From: an uncultured Alphaproteobacteria bacterium | Lineage (GTDB): Bacteria > Pseudomonadota > Alphaproteobacteria > RF32 > CAG-239 | Direction: 5' to 3' | Assembly (NCBI GenBank): GCA_947167235.1 | Contig: CAMVHF010000004.1 | Span: 1 to 49,798 of the forward strand | Length of the DNA stretch: 49,798 nt | Shown here: one piece after another, positions 36,827-46,439 of the stretch | Position numbering within the stretch: position 1 is the stretch's first letter | Layout of the letters: each line of letters begins with the position of its first letter | Made by a program: the position numbers and the translations under genes | Notes under the pieces: generated by a model | Seen by the model: the letters and a program-made list of their open reading frames with translations, nothing else | What the model was told of the DNA's origin: nothing | Databases searched by the model: none

Positions 36827-37281
36827 TTTTTATCGCCGTTATCCGTAATCATAAATATAATTTCGCCGACCATATCTTCTAATGTCTTGAAGTCTTTTGT
36901 TTTTGCAAACGAATCTCCGTCTTTTAAGTATTCATTTGATTTTCCAGGTTCAATCTTTACAAATTTATCGCCCATCAAACCATCACCGACAATGGCTACA
37001 ACGCTGTCTTTCGGGAGTTTGGTGTCGGCAGAAATACTGAATTCGACATTAACGGTATAGTCTTCATTGTTTAAATGCTGAGCCGTAACCGTTCCGATTT
37101 TTATACCGTTAATTCGTATGTCGGAGCCGATACTTAAACCGCCGACTTTCATAAATTCAGCCGTTAATTTATAGCCTTTGACAACTTGCAAATCTGAAAC
37201 CCGATATGCAAACGCCAAAAATAATACGGCAATAATCAGGACAACCAGTCCCATAATTGTTTCAACGGGTTTTTTACGCAT
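36823..37281 (-). CDS. MlaD/MCE domain protein (paralogue 2)
   Basis: KVGGLSIGSDIRINGIKIGTVTAQ...GLMGDKFVKIEPG. Confidence 0.92.
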   Translation of the reverse strand: MRKKPVETIMGLVVLIIAVLFLAFAYRVSDLQVVKGYKLTAEFMKVGGLSIGSDIRINGIKIGTVTAQHLNNEDYTVNVEFSISADTKLPKDSVVAIVGDGLMGDKFVKIEPGKSNEYLKDGDSFAKTKDFKTLEDMVGEIIFMITDNGDKK

Positions 37282-37282
37282 T

Positions 37283-37804
37283 TTATTTCTCCGTATCTTG
37301 TACAGCTTCGGCCGACGGGCCGGAAGGTTGATGTGTTTTACGCTTTGATTTTCCTAATGAAATAATCCGATCTATAAGTTCTTCCAATATCATGGCATCC
37401 TGAGTATAGCCGAATTCACCGCCTTCTGCCAGAAAATCATCGGATCCTCCCGGCTCCACTTCGATATATTTGTTACCCATGATACCGTTACTGACAATTG
37501 ACGCACTGCTGTCATCCGGAATTTTGACATCCGAGCGGATTTTAAGTGTTAATGTGGCGCGAAAATCTTCATCTAATACAGCATCTTCAACACGTCCGAC
37601 ATCTATACCCGCCATACGGACTTTATTACCGATTTCAAGACCGTCCGTGCGGTTAAACGTCGCAAACAGAGTATAATCGGAATTATCGGCATTTTCCCAA
37701 CTGTTATGCTGATACCTAAAAAGCCCGATACATAACAATGTCATACCGATAACGCATAAACCGATAATAAAATTTTTAACTTCTTCTTTTGTAAAATTAT
37801 CCAA
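37283..37804 (-). CDS. MlaD/MCE domain protein (paralogue 1)
   Basis: RTDGLEIGNKVRMAGIDVGRVEDA...GIMGNKYIEVEPGGSDDFL. Confidence 0.92.
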   Translation of the reverse strand: MDNFTKEEVKNFIIGLCVIGMTLLCIGLFRYQHNSWENADNSDYTLFATFNRTDGLEIGNKVRMAGIDVGRVEDAVLDEDFRATLTLKIRSDVKIPDDSSASIVSNGIMGNKYIEVEPGGSDDFLAEGGEFGYTQDAMILEELIDRIISLGKSKRKTHQPSGPSAEAVQDTEK

Positions 37805-37938
37805 CTGATTGCTCCATCTAAGCGTTTTGTTAATTATTACTCCATTAAAATCAATTTGTCACATAAATTTTTTATTATGGTTGCAAAATTGTTATAAATT
37901 TATGTATTATATAGCTGTTGAGAATTTATTTTTGGAAT

Positions 37939-38655
37939 ATGAAAATGTTAAGAGTTCAGAAAATATCTAAATTTTTCGGTGAAAAGCAAGCATTGAAAGA
38001 CGTTGATTGTTCCGTTAAAAAAGGACAAATTGCGGCCTTACTCGGCGAAAATGGTGCCGGAAAATCAACTTTGCTGCGTATTTTAAGCGGTTTTATCGAA
38101 CCAAACACCGGTACGGTCGATATAGATGATGTCGAAGTGAGCAAAAACCGCTTGGAATTTTTACGACAAGTCGGGTATGTGCAGGAAATTTCGGCTTTGT
38201 ACGGCGAAATGAACGTTTTTGAATTTTTGAACTTTGTTGCCGATATTCGCCAAGTCAGTGCCACTGAAAAAAATACCCGAATTAAAGAAGTCGTTAATTT
38301 ACTCGAACTGCAAGATGTTATAGGGCAGAAAAACGAAACACTGTCCAAAGGTTTTAAGAAAAGAGTGGAATTGGCTGCCGTTTTATTGGCTAAACCTTTG
38401 GTTTTGCTCTTGGATGAGCCGACGGAAGGGTTAGATCCGAACCAAAAGTTCTCAATTCGTCAGACTATCAAAAAATATGCCAAAGATCATATAATCATTA
38501 TTTCAACGCACACGTTGGAAGATGTAGAGGCTGTTGCCGACAGAGTTTTACTGTTGCATAAAGGCGAACTTTTGGCAGATGCCAAATTGAGCGATTTTAA
38601 GAAAAAAGCTAAAAATGATTTACTGGAATCATTTAGAAAAGCAACGAAAGATTGA
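37939..38655 (+). CDS. ABC transporter ATPase (GldA-like)
   Basis: LLGENGAGKSTLLRIL, LSKGFKKRVELAAVLL, LVLLLDEPTEGLDPNQ. Confidence 0.93.
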   Translation: MKMLRVQKISKFFGEKQALKDVDCSVKKGQIAALLGENGAGKSTLLRILSGFIEPNTGTVDIDDVEVSKNRLEFLRQVGYVQEISALYGEMNVFEFLNFVADIRQVSATEKNTRIKEVVNLLELQDVIGQKNETLSKGFKKRVELAAVLLAKPLVLLLDEPTEGLDPNQKFSIRQTIKKYAKDHIIIISTHTLEDVEAVADRVLLLHKGELLADAKLSDFKKKAKNDLLESFRKATKD

Positions 38656-38663
38656 GGTGGATT

Positions 38664-40982
38664 ATGCAACAATTTAAGGCTTTATTGAAAAAAGAAACGG
38701 GCAGCTATTTTAAGAGTTATTTTGCATATCTTATCTTTGCTATTTATTTATTTGCCTCGGCCGGTACATCTTGTTATTTCGGTTCGTATTTGGCCGCAAA
38801 AGATACAACGGTTTTTTCATTGTTTTATTTGCAGCCGATTATATTGTTGTTTATCATTCCGGCATTGACGATGAAAAGTTGGTCTGATGAATATAAATCC
38901 GGAACGGCCGAGTTTTTGCTAACGCAACCGATAGATGACTTTAAAATCGTTGTGGCCAAAGTGGCGGCGGCATTTGCGGTATGCGTAGCCATGAGCCTTT
39001 GCTTGTTGCCGCAGATTATTTATACCGGTACATGGTTGCAATCGGATACAGGCAATATTATCTGCTGTTTTATAGGTTTATGGCTGTTGCAATTTTTGTT
39101 TTGTTCACTCGGCTGTTTGCTGTCTTCTTTCAGTCGGCACACGATTATTGCCTATATTACCAGTGTTTTTATGATGGCTTTATTACTGACCGTAAAATTG
39201 ACGAAGCTTTATGAACTTTATGATAATTTTCTTTTGGGGGAAATCGGTTTAGTTGACTTATTGTATTTTGTTTTGTTCGGCGGAGCCTTTGTGTGGCTTA
39301 ATATGCAGGTGTTGCTTTATAAGCGGAACATTCAAAAGAATAAGGTGTTAAAACTGAGTGTCTTTTCCGGTTTGCTGCTATTCGGTGCGGGTTTGTTTAT
39401 TGCCTTAATCGGTTTGGTCTTTACCGGAAAGCTTGATCTGACATCAGCTTCGGTTTTCACGCCTTCCGAGCGGTCGGCGCAGATTGTATCTCAGCTCAGC
39501 GAACCTTATAGCTTTGAGATTTATATTGCGAAAGATTACAAAAATCGTAATCCGGAATATTACCATTATTATGAGCAAGTTAAGAGATTTGCGGAAAAAT
39601 ATCAAAATCTTTCGGGCGGGTTGCTGACAGTCAAAAGCGTAGAAGTCGAGCCTTATTCCGAGTTGGAAAATATGATTTTGCGTAACGGATTATATTATGA
39701 AGAAAACGGTAACGGATCATTTGATTATTTCGGTGCTTTTTTGCGCAATGACAAGGGTACCGGCGTCGTTATAAAAAATTTTATTACCGAACGTCGACAA
39801 TTTTTGGAAAAAGATATCGATATGGCTTTGCTTAAAGTCAGTAATTCGAGATTATTGAAAACAATCGGTGTTTATATGGATGCCACCCAAAATCTGGATG
39901 AGTATCAGGGTTTGATGCAAAATATTGAAAATGACTTCAATACGATAGCCGTAACATCACAAACATACGAAATTTCATCGCTTTTGGATATGCTTATTTT
40001 GGTAAATCCGAAAAGTTTGCCACCGTATTTTGTTTATGCGGTTGATCAATACCTGGTTAACGGTGGCAGAGTTATTTTATTGTTTGATATGTTGACCGAT
40101 GATCAGTCGGATGTAACGAATTTGGAAGCGGTACAAATCAGCAAATTATTTAATCATTGGGGAATTTTTCTTAATAACAAATTTACTAATAATGTTGTGG
40201 TCGATGAACATTTCAAAACCTTAAAAAATGCGGTTCAAGTTAAAAATGCCGTTTCGTTTGATGTTAAAAATAATCTTATGGAAATTCAACCGCTGCTTAA
40301 AGACGGTGATAAGTATGTCGGTGTTTTATTAAGCGGAACAATGACGTCGGATTATCGTGCGAATCCGTTTGATGAAAAGAAATTTTCAAAACAAATGGGA
40401 GAACACACCACCGTAACGCTGACACCGGCAAAATTGGCGGTTATCGGCGATGTGGATATTATTGAAGATTATTTGTGGGTAGGCGATAATTCCAAGAGTA
40501 AGAATCCTTACAGCGTGATTATGAAAAATGATAACATCGAATTTATTCGCAACGTGTTGGAAGATATGCTTGATATAAAAGATTATCGACAATTAGCTGT
40601 TCGTTCGGGTATCGAAAATCCTGAGAGTATAGGCCAGCAGATTAACCGTCGGGTTAATCAAAGGTTTATGAAACAGTATGCCGAGGCAATGGGCCAACTG
40701 GAAGAACATAAACAATTTTTGGTAGAACGCAGTGAAGGAAATCAGGAAAAGTTGGAAACATTGATGCAAATCAGTGAGGCCGGTCAGCAGATTGCCACAC
40801 TTGAGAAAGAGATTAATCGCATGGCATATCAGATGAAACAAAAGTATGATTATAAAATCGCAAAAGTTATGCTTCTGAATATTGCGGTGTTCCCGTTGAT
40901 GGCTGTTTTATTGTTGTTCTTGTGCTTTGCGGCACTCGGACGCCGGCAAAAGAAAAATATTCGGAGATTTTCAGATGAATAG
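38664..40982 (+). CDS. Fused ABC-2 permease (GldF-like) and GldG-like protein
   Basis: Six-TM ABC-2 N-terminus (WSDEYKSGTAEFLLTQPI) fused to a GldG-type domain (SQLSEPYSFEIYIAKDYKNRNPEYYHYYEQVKRFAEKY...NGGRVILLFDML) and a C-terminal TM. Confidence 0.85.
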   Translation: MQQFKALLKKETGSYFKSYFAYLIFAIYLFASAGTSCYFGSYLAAKDTTVFSLFYLQPIILLFIIPALTMKSWSDEYKSGTAEFLLTQPIDDFKIVVAKVAAAFAVCVAMSLCLLPQIIYTGTWLQSDTGNIICCFIGLWLLQFLFCSLGCLLSSFSRHTIIAYITSVFMMALLLTVKLTKLYELYDNFLLGEIGLVDLLYFVLFGGAFVWLNMQVLLYKRNIQKNKVLKLSVFSGLLLFGAGLFIALIGLVFTGKLDLTSASVFTPSERSAQIVSQLSEPYSFEIYIAKDYKNRNPEYYHYYEQVKRFAEKYQNLSGGLLTVKSVEVEPYSELENMILRNGLYYEENGNGSFDYFGAFLRNDKGTGVVIKNFITERRQFLEKDIDMALLKVSNSRLLKTIGVYMDATQNLDEYQGLMQNIENDFNTIAVTSQTYEISSLLDMLILVNPKSLPPYFVYAVDQYLVNGGRVILLFDMLTDDQSDVTNLEAVQISKLFNHWGIFLNNKFTNNVVVDEHFKTLKNAVQVKNAVSFDVKNNLMEIQPLLKDGDKYVGVLLSGTMTSDYRANPFDEKKFSKQMGEHTTVTLTPAKLAVIGDVDIIEDYLWVGDNSKSKNPYSVIMKNDNIEFIRNVLEDMLDIKDYRQLAVRSGIENPESIGQQINRRVNQRFMKQYAEAMGQLEEHKQFLVERSEGNQEKLETLMQISEAGQQIATLEKEINRMAYQMKQKYDYKIAKVMLLNIAVFPLMAVLLLFLCFAALGRRQKKNIRRFSDE

Positions 40983-41940
40983 AAAAAGCTTAAAGATCGT
41001 TTCACTGTTTATCTTAATTGTTATTGTTGTTTTAAGCGGGGTATTATTGTATCGCAAATATACCGATGCGGAAAGAGTACGCGGTCAGTATACGTTTGCA
41101 AATGTCCGGCAAGATATTAAAGATATCGGTAAAATAGTATTGACGACACCGGCATCCGGAGAGGTAACCATTTATCGTGCCGGTGATACTTGGCGCTTTA
41201 AAGAAGCTTCGGATTATTTTGTTAATATGAAAATGCTGTCGAATTTTTATACGATGGTTAACGGTTCGGTTATTATTTCGGTGCAGAAAGCTATGCCGGA
41301 TTTATTAAAACATCATAATTTGCTGGCTGCCGGTGAGAGTGAAAACGGCGAAAATATGGGAACGGAAGTAGCCGTTTATAATAGTGAAGGGGCGCTTTTG
41401 GATGATATTATTATCGGGGAACGGAATGACGAAAATGCGGCATACGTTTCAGCGCGTCCGAAGGGAAAAAACTATATATATACAATCAGCAATGTCGGTC
41501 GCTTTTCCGGTGCGGCGCAAGCGTGGATTCCGTATCCGCTGCTGCAAATAGCGAATCCGCATATCAACAGTATTGAAACCGACAATGTTAAGCTGGATCG
41601 TCGGCAGCTGACAAAATTAACGTATGATTCGGTTCGTATCGGTAAGATGATGGATGTTTTAACCTTTCTGAATTATCAGGGAATCGTTAAAAAAACGGAT
41701 TTCTTTGCAAATGTCGATGCGGTTAGCCCTAAAGAAATAAAGTTTAACATGATTGGCGGATTAGTGTATGTCTTTCGGATTTATTATGTCGATGATTACT
41801 ATTGGTTGACGATTGATCTGGCTGCCGATCAGATTGCTCATAAGGATATCATTCCGTTTGTACGCGATAATCAAAAATATTTTTCGGACTGGGCATTTCA
41901 GTTGTTTGATGAAGAAGGCGAAATACTTTACGGAGAATAA
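40975..41940 (+). CDS. DUF4340 domain-containing protein
   Basis: TM anchor then IGKIVLTTPASGEVTIYRAGDTWRFKEASDYFVNMKMLSNFYTMV; overlaps the previous ORF by 8 bp. Confidence 0.85.
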   Translation: MNRKSLKIVSLFILIVIVVLSGVLLYRKYTDAERVRGQYTFANVRQDIKDIGKIVLTTPASGEVTIYRAGDTWRFKEASDYFVNMKMLSNFYTMVNGSVIISVQKAMPDLLKHHNLLAAGESENGENMGTEVAVYNSEGALLDDIIIGERNDENAAYVSARPKGKNYIYTISNVGRFSGAAQAWIPYPLLQIANPHINSIETDNVKLDRRQLTKLTYDSVRIGKMMDVLTFLNYQGIVKKTDFFANVDAVSPKEIKFNMIGGLVYVFRIYYVDDYYWLTIDLAADQIAHKDIIPFVRDNQKYFSDWAFQLFDEEGEILYGE

Positions 41941-41941
41941 T

Positions 41942-41974
41942 AAAAAAGCTTCCCGAAACAGGGAAGCTTTTTTA
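41942..41974. terminator. Bidirectional intrinsic terminator
   Basis: aaaaaagcttccc-gaaaca-gggaagctttttt. Confidence 0.92.
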
Positions 41975-41990
41975 TTGAGATGATATCGGA

Positions 41991-43172
41991 TTAATGAGTC
42001 AAACGAACGGTATCTTTGGCAATCATTAATTCTTCATCGGTCGGAATGATATAAACTTTTACTTTCGAATCCGGTGTCGAAATCATAATTGTTTCACCGC
42101 GGACGCGATTGTTTTTCTCATCCAATTTAATGCCTAAATAAGCTAGTTTCTCCATTAAAATTTGGCGTAACAACCAACCGTTTTCGCCAACGCCGGCCGT
42201 GAATACGATGGCATCAACGCCGCCTAAAACGGCTATATAGCTACCGATGATTTTTAACAGAGAGTGAACATAGCAATATGTTGCCAAAGTGCATCTCTCA
42301 TCGCCTGCGAGCATGCCGTTTTCAACATCGCGGTTATCCGAAAAGCCCGATAAAGCCAGCATACCGCTTTGCTTGTTCATCATATCATTAACTTCATCAA
42401 TGGATAAACCGTCTTTTTTCATGATATAAAGCGGAATGTACGGGTCGATATCGCCGCAGCGTGTGCCCATAATCGTACCGGCTAACGGGGTGAAACCCAT
42501 AGATGTATCAACGCATTTGCCGTTTTCAATAGCCGAAATCGAAGCACCGTTGCCTAAGTGGCAGGTAATGATTTTACCTTCTTTGCCGATTAATTTGGCA
42601 CATTCCTGCGCAACATATTTGTGCGATGTACCGTGGAAACCGTAACGACGAATTTTATTGCGTTTATATTGGTCTTCCGGCAACGGATACAAGTAGGCTT
42701 CCGGTTTCATGGTTTGATGGAATGAAGTGTCAAATACCACAACTTGCGGAACATTCGGCAAAACTTCCTTAACGGCTTTTAATCCGAGAACGTGTGCCGG
42801 ATTGTGTAACGGTGCTAAATCAGATAAGCCGGCAATTTGCTCGATAACTTCATCGGTAACCAAAACAGATTCTTTGAAAATATCGCCGCCTTGAACGATA
42901 CGATGACCGACGGCGGTCACTTCATCCATAGACTTTAATGCACCGTTTAACAATAAGTCAAATACGCCGCGAATCGCTTCAGAGTGTGTCGGCATTGAAA
43001 TATTGTGTTCTTGCTTCGGGTTGCTGCCGTATTGGATTTTAATAACCGAGTTCGGTTGACCGATACGCTCGGCAATACCCTTTGATATGACAGTATATTC
43101 TTCGCCCTCAACATTATAAAGTTGGAACTTTAATGATGAAGAGCCGCAGTTAATAACGAGAATTTTTTCCAT
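41991..43172 (-). CDS. ackA: Acetate kinase
   Basis: VINCGSSSLKFQL, HRIVQGGD, RYGFHGTSHKYVAQE, TCHLGNGASISAI, FTAGVGENGWLLR. Confidence 0.98.
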   Translation of the reverse strand: MEKILVINCGSSSLKFQLYNVEGEEYTVISKGIAERIGQPNSVIKIQYGSNPKQEHNISMPTHSEAIRGVFDLLLNGALKSMDEVTAVGHRIVQGGDIFKESVLVTDEVIEQIAGLSDLAPLHNPAHVLGLKAVKEVLPNVPQVVVFDTSFHQTMKPEAYLYPLPEDQYKRNKIRRYGFHGTSHKYVAQECAKLIGKEGKIITCHLGNGASISAIENGKCVDTSMGFTPLAGTIMGTRCGDIDPYIPLYIMKKDGLSIDEVNDMMNKQSGMLALSGFSDNRDVENGMLAGDERCTLATYCYVHSLLKIIGSYIAVLGGVDAIVFTAGVGENGWLLRQILMEKLAYLGIKLDEKNNRVRGETIMISTPDSKVKVYIIPTDEELMIAKDTVRLTH

Positions 43173-43184
43173 TTATTTTTTTCC

Positions 43185-44189
43185 TTATTTTGTAGCTTGT
43201 AAACAGGTGATGGCAATTGCGCCGACAACATCTTCGGCAAAACAACCGCGTGATAAATCGTTAACCGGTGCGTTCAGACCTTGTAATATTGGTCCATAGG
43301 CTTCGCAACCGCCTAAGCGTTGCAGCATTTTGTAGCAAATATTACCGGCTTCTAAGCTCGGGAAGATTAATACGCGTGCCTTACCGGCAACTTCGCTGCC
43401 CGGTGCTTTTTTGGCGGCAACAACCGAATCCAGTGCAGCATCAGCTTGCAACTCACCATCGAGTTTAATGCCGAGATTTTTATATTCATCGGTTTGTAAA
43501 GCTTCTAAAGCCATCTTGGTGGCGCGTTGAACTTTTTCAACTTCATCGCCTTTGCCGGAACCTTTAGTCGAGAATGACAGCATGGCAACGTTCGGTTCAA
43601 TACCGAATTGAATGGCTGTTTCGGCGGCGTCTAAGGCTATATCTGCCAATTCTTTATCGGTCGGATTAATGATAATACCGCAGTCTGAAAAGATGTAAGG
43701 TACGTTATTTGACAGCATGATAAAGAATGATGAAGCGCTGCGCCCTTTTTTGGCAGACTTGATGATTTGTAAAGCCGGACGAACCGTGTCGGCGGTGGAG
43801 TGATTAGCGCCCGATACCATACCGTCGGCATGACCGGATTTAATCATCAATGTACCGAAATAATTATAATTTAAGGCCAATTTTGCGGCATCTTCTTCGG
43901 TTAAGCCTTTTTCTTTACGCAAGTTATACAACAATTCGGTATAGGCTTTTAAGTTGGCGGATTTTTCCGGTTCAATGATTTCGATACCATCTAAATCCCA
44001 GTTGTTTTTAGCGTAAAAAGCTTTGATGTTTGCTTCATTACCTAAGATGACGATTTTAGCCGCTTTTTCGGCAGCAACAATATGTGCCGCTTCCAAAACG
44101 CGTTCATCTTCGCCTTCAGGTAAAACGATGGTTTTAACGTTGTTCTTTGCTTTATCAAGCAAGCTTAAAATATATTTGCTTTTTATCAT
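43185..44189 (-). CDS. pta: Phosphate acetyltransferase
   Basis: IVLPEGEDERVLEAA, DGMVSGANHSTADTVRPALQIIK, VLIFPSLEAGNICYKMLQRLGGCEAYGPILQGLNAPVNDLSRGC. Confidence 0.97.
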   Translation of the reverse strand: MIKSKYILSLLDKAKNNVKTIVLPEGEDERVLEAAHIVAAEKAAKIVILGNEANIKAFYAKNNWDLDGIEIIEPEKSANLKAYTELLYNLRKEKGLTEEDAAKLALNYNYFGTLMIKSGHADGMVSGANHSTADTVRPALQIIKSAKKGRSASSFFIMLSNNVPYIFSDCGIIINPTDKELADIALDAAETAIQFGIEPNVAMLSFSTKGSGKGDEVEKVQRATKMALEALQTDEYKNLGIKLDGELQADAALDSVVAAKKAPGSEVAGKARVLIFPSLEAGNICYKMLQRLGGCEAYGPILQGLNAPVNDLSRGCFAEDVVGAIAITCLQATK

Positions 44190-44329
44190 TATACGATCCC
44201 TTGTAGAAATTATTTAAGATAATATTTGCCACTAATAAACAACGGATAAGCTAAAAAGTCCATAAAAAGTTTTGATTTTTATACTGATTTGTAATATTGT
44301 GAAAAAAATTAATTAAGAGGTATCAGTTG

Positions 44330-45364
44330 ATGAAATATTTTTGGTTGATATGTGCAGGGCTTTTAATTGGTCTGCCGGCGTGGGCAAAAATCGAGTATTC
44401 GGCAACCGTTCCGGTTGATGTCGATGCCGAAAATTCCGTCGTGGCTAAGGAAAACGCGATGATTGAAGCACAACGTAAGGCATTTTTAGAAGTAGCCGGA
44501 CAGCTGACAAATGAGGAAAATGTGCAAAAATTAAATGAACTGACAGATGATGCCATTGCTTATTTTGTGCAGTCTGTCGGGGTGGCTGATGAAAAAGCCG
44601 GCGGCACAAAGTATATTGCCAATTTAACGGTTCAAATTAAAGAAGATTTGCTTAAAGATTATCTGGCCGAAAATGATATGATTCAATCGGAGAGTACGGA
44701 ACTTACGGTTATTCCTGTTTTTCAGGACAGACCGGACGGATATCCGTTATTGTGGGAAGAAAATAACGAATGGCTGCGCAGTTGGCGTTCTAAAGGCCAA
44801 ATAAAATTCGGCACGATGAGTTTACGCGCATTGAATAATAATTATCGCAATATCGAAAATTTGAATGCTCAGAGTGCCCTATATATGGATGCCGATATTT
44901 ATACTCGAATCGCTGAAATGAGTGGCTCGGAAGATGTTTATGTCGTTTATGCCGAAAAACAGCAAAACGATGATTTGAAAGTTACGATAAAGGCCGAAAA
45001 AACAAAAGCCGAAGATTCTTTTACCGTGTCGGCAGCAACCGATGCCGATTTGTTTGAAGAGGCCATTAAAAAGAGCGTTATGTTTATTTCAAACATGCAA
45101 CGTGAGACCAAAAATGCCGATGACGTCGTTGCTGTCAATAATATCAATGCCGTTTATGCCTATCAGGATATGAAAGATTGGTTGGCCAAGAGTAAAACAA
45201 TCAGCGATTTGCCGCAAGTTGAGGGAATTGATACCAAGAGTTTCGGCGGCGGCAAGGTTAATTTTTCCGTTCGCTATACAGGTGCATTGGATGATTTGTG
45301 GTCAGCTTTGCAGGAAATCGGATTCAGCCATGAAACGGCCGGCAACTATTTTATCATAAGGTAA
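44330..45364 (+). CDS. DUF2066 domain-containing exported protein
   Basis: Signal peptide; YSATVPVDVDAENSVVAKENAMIEAQRKAFLEVAGQLTNEENV; upstream of an AI-2E transporter gene as is common. Confidence 0.8.
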   Translation: MKYFWLICAGLLIGLPAWAKIEYSATVPVDVDAENSVVAKENAMIEAQRKAFLEVAGQLTNEENVQKLNELTDDAIAYFVQSVGVADEKAGGTKYIANLTVQIKEDLLKDYLAENDMIQSESTELTVIPVFQDRPDGYPLLWEENNEWLRSWRSKGQIKFGTMSLRALNNNYRNIENLNAQSALYMDADIYTRIAEMSGSEDVYVVYAEKQQNDDLKVTIKAEKTKAEDSFTVSAATDADLFEEAIKKSVMFISNMQRETKNADDVVAVNNINAVYAYQDMKDWLAKSKTISDLPQVEGIDTKSFGGGKVNFSVRYTGALDDLWSALQEIGFSHETAGNYFIIR

Positions 45365-45368
45365 GAAA

Positions 45369-46439
45369 ATGACGAAACAAAATGTAAATAATCAGCGGTA
45401 TGTACTTATTTTAGGCGTGCTGTTGTTGACGGGTATATTTTTGTATGCGCTTCGTTCGGTATTGCTGCCGTTTGTTGTCGGTATATTGGTCGCCTACTTT
45501 TTGGATCCGCTTGTTAATAAATTGACTTTTAACGGTAAAATATCGCGTTCGTTTGCGTCTATCGGAATACTGACTCTGTTTTTGCTGATTTTACTGCCGA
45601 TATTGGTGTTTTTGGGCGGTGTGGCTTTTTCGCAAGTAAGCGATTTTATTGTTAATCTGCCGGAATATATCAATACATTTAAGGCTAAATTTTTAGAATT
45701 TTTCAAGACGGCAAAAGAGTATTTTCCGGCATTGGCGTCTGCCGATATCGAAAATGTCTGGCAGGGTAATGTCGGGGATTCGTTAAAACCGTTTGTCGCG
45801 ATTGTGCGTAAGATTATTTCTAACGGGTTTGCCTTTATTAATGTTCTTTCTCTTTTGTTGATTTCACCGGTGGTGGCATTTTATATGTTGCGCGATTGGC
45901 ATGAATTTACCCGTAAAATCTTTGATTTGGTTCCGAAAAAACATAAAAAAGCCATCAAAGACGGCGTTAAAGAAGTTGACCGTATTATTTCGGGTTATTT
46001 GCGCGGTCAGTTTTTGGTATGCGTTTCGCTCGGCACATTCTATTCCTGCGGTTTATGGCTTGTAAACTTGCACTTGGGAATTCTGGTCGGATTTTTGGCC
46101 GGTATGATATCGTTTATTCCGTATGTGGGCTCGATTTCCGGCTTTTTAATGGCGATGGTTTTGGTTGTGACGCAATACGGTACAATGCCTAAAATCATTG
46201 AAGTTATTGTCGTATTCGGAATAGGCCAGTTTTTGGAAGGCAATTTCTTAACACCGAAATTGGTCGGCGAGAATATCGGTTTGCATCCGGTGTGGGTGAT
46301 GTTTGCACTGCTAGCCGGCGGTGTGTTGCTCGGCCTGTTGGGTATGATTATTGCCGTGCCTGTTGCCGCTTGTATAGGTGTGTTCCTGCGCTATTTGATT
46401 AATAACTATAAAAAGAGCGCCCTTTATTTGGAAAAATAA
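45369..46439 (+). CDS. AI-2E/PerM family transporter
   Basis: Multi-TM; LRGQFLVCVSLGTFYSCGLWLVNLHLGILVGFLAGMISFIPYVGSISGF...FGIGQFLEGNFLTPKLVGENIGLHPVWVMFALLAGG. Confidence 0.95.
   Translation: MTKQNVNNQRYVLILGVLLLTGIFLYALRSVLLPFVVGILVAYFLDPLVNKLTFNGKISRSFASIGILTLFLLILLPILVFLGGVAFSQVSDFIVNLPEYINTFKAKFLEFFKTAKEYFPALASADIENVWQGNVGDSLKPFVAIVRKIISNGFAFINVLSLLLISPVVAFYMLRDWHEFTRKIFDLVPKKHKKAIKDGVKEVDRIISGYLRGQFLVCVSLGTFYSCGLWLVNLHLGILVGFLAGMISFIPYVGSISGFLMAMVLVVTQYGTMPKIIEVIVVFGIGQFLEGNFLTPKLVGENIGLHPVWVMFALLAGGVLLGLLGMIIAVPVAACIGVFLRYLINNYKKSALYLEK

Noticed and set aside
41991-44189. pta-ackA pair as notable
   Set aside because: A common fermentative acetate module; relevant only as context for the ADP-dependent kinase.
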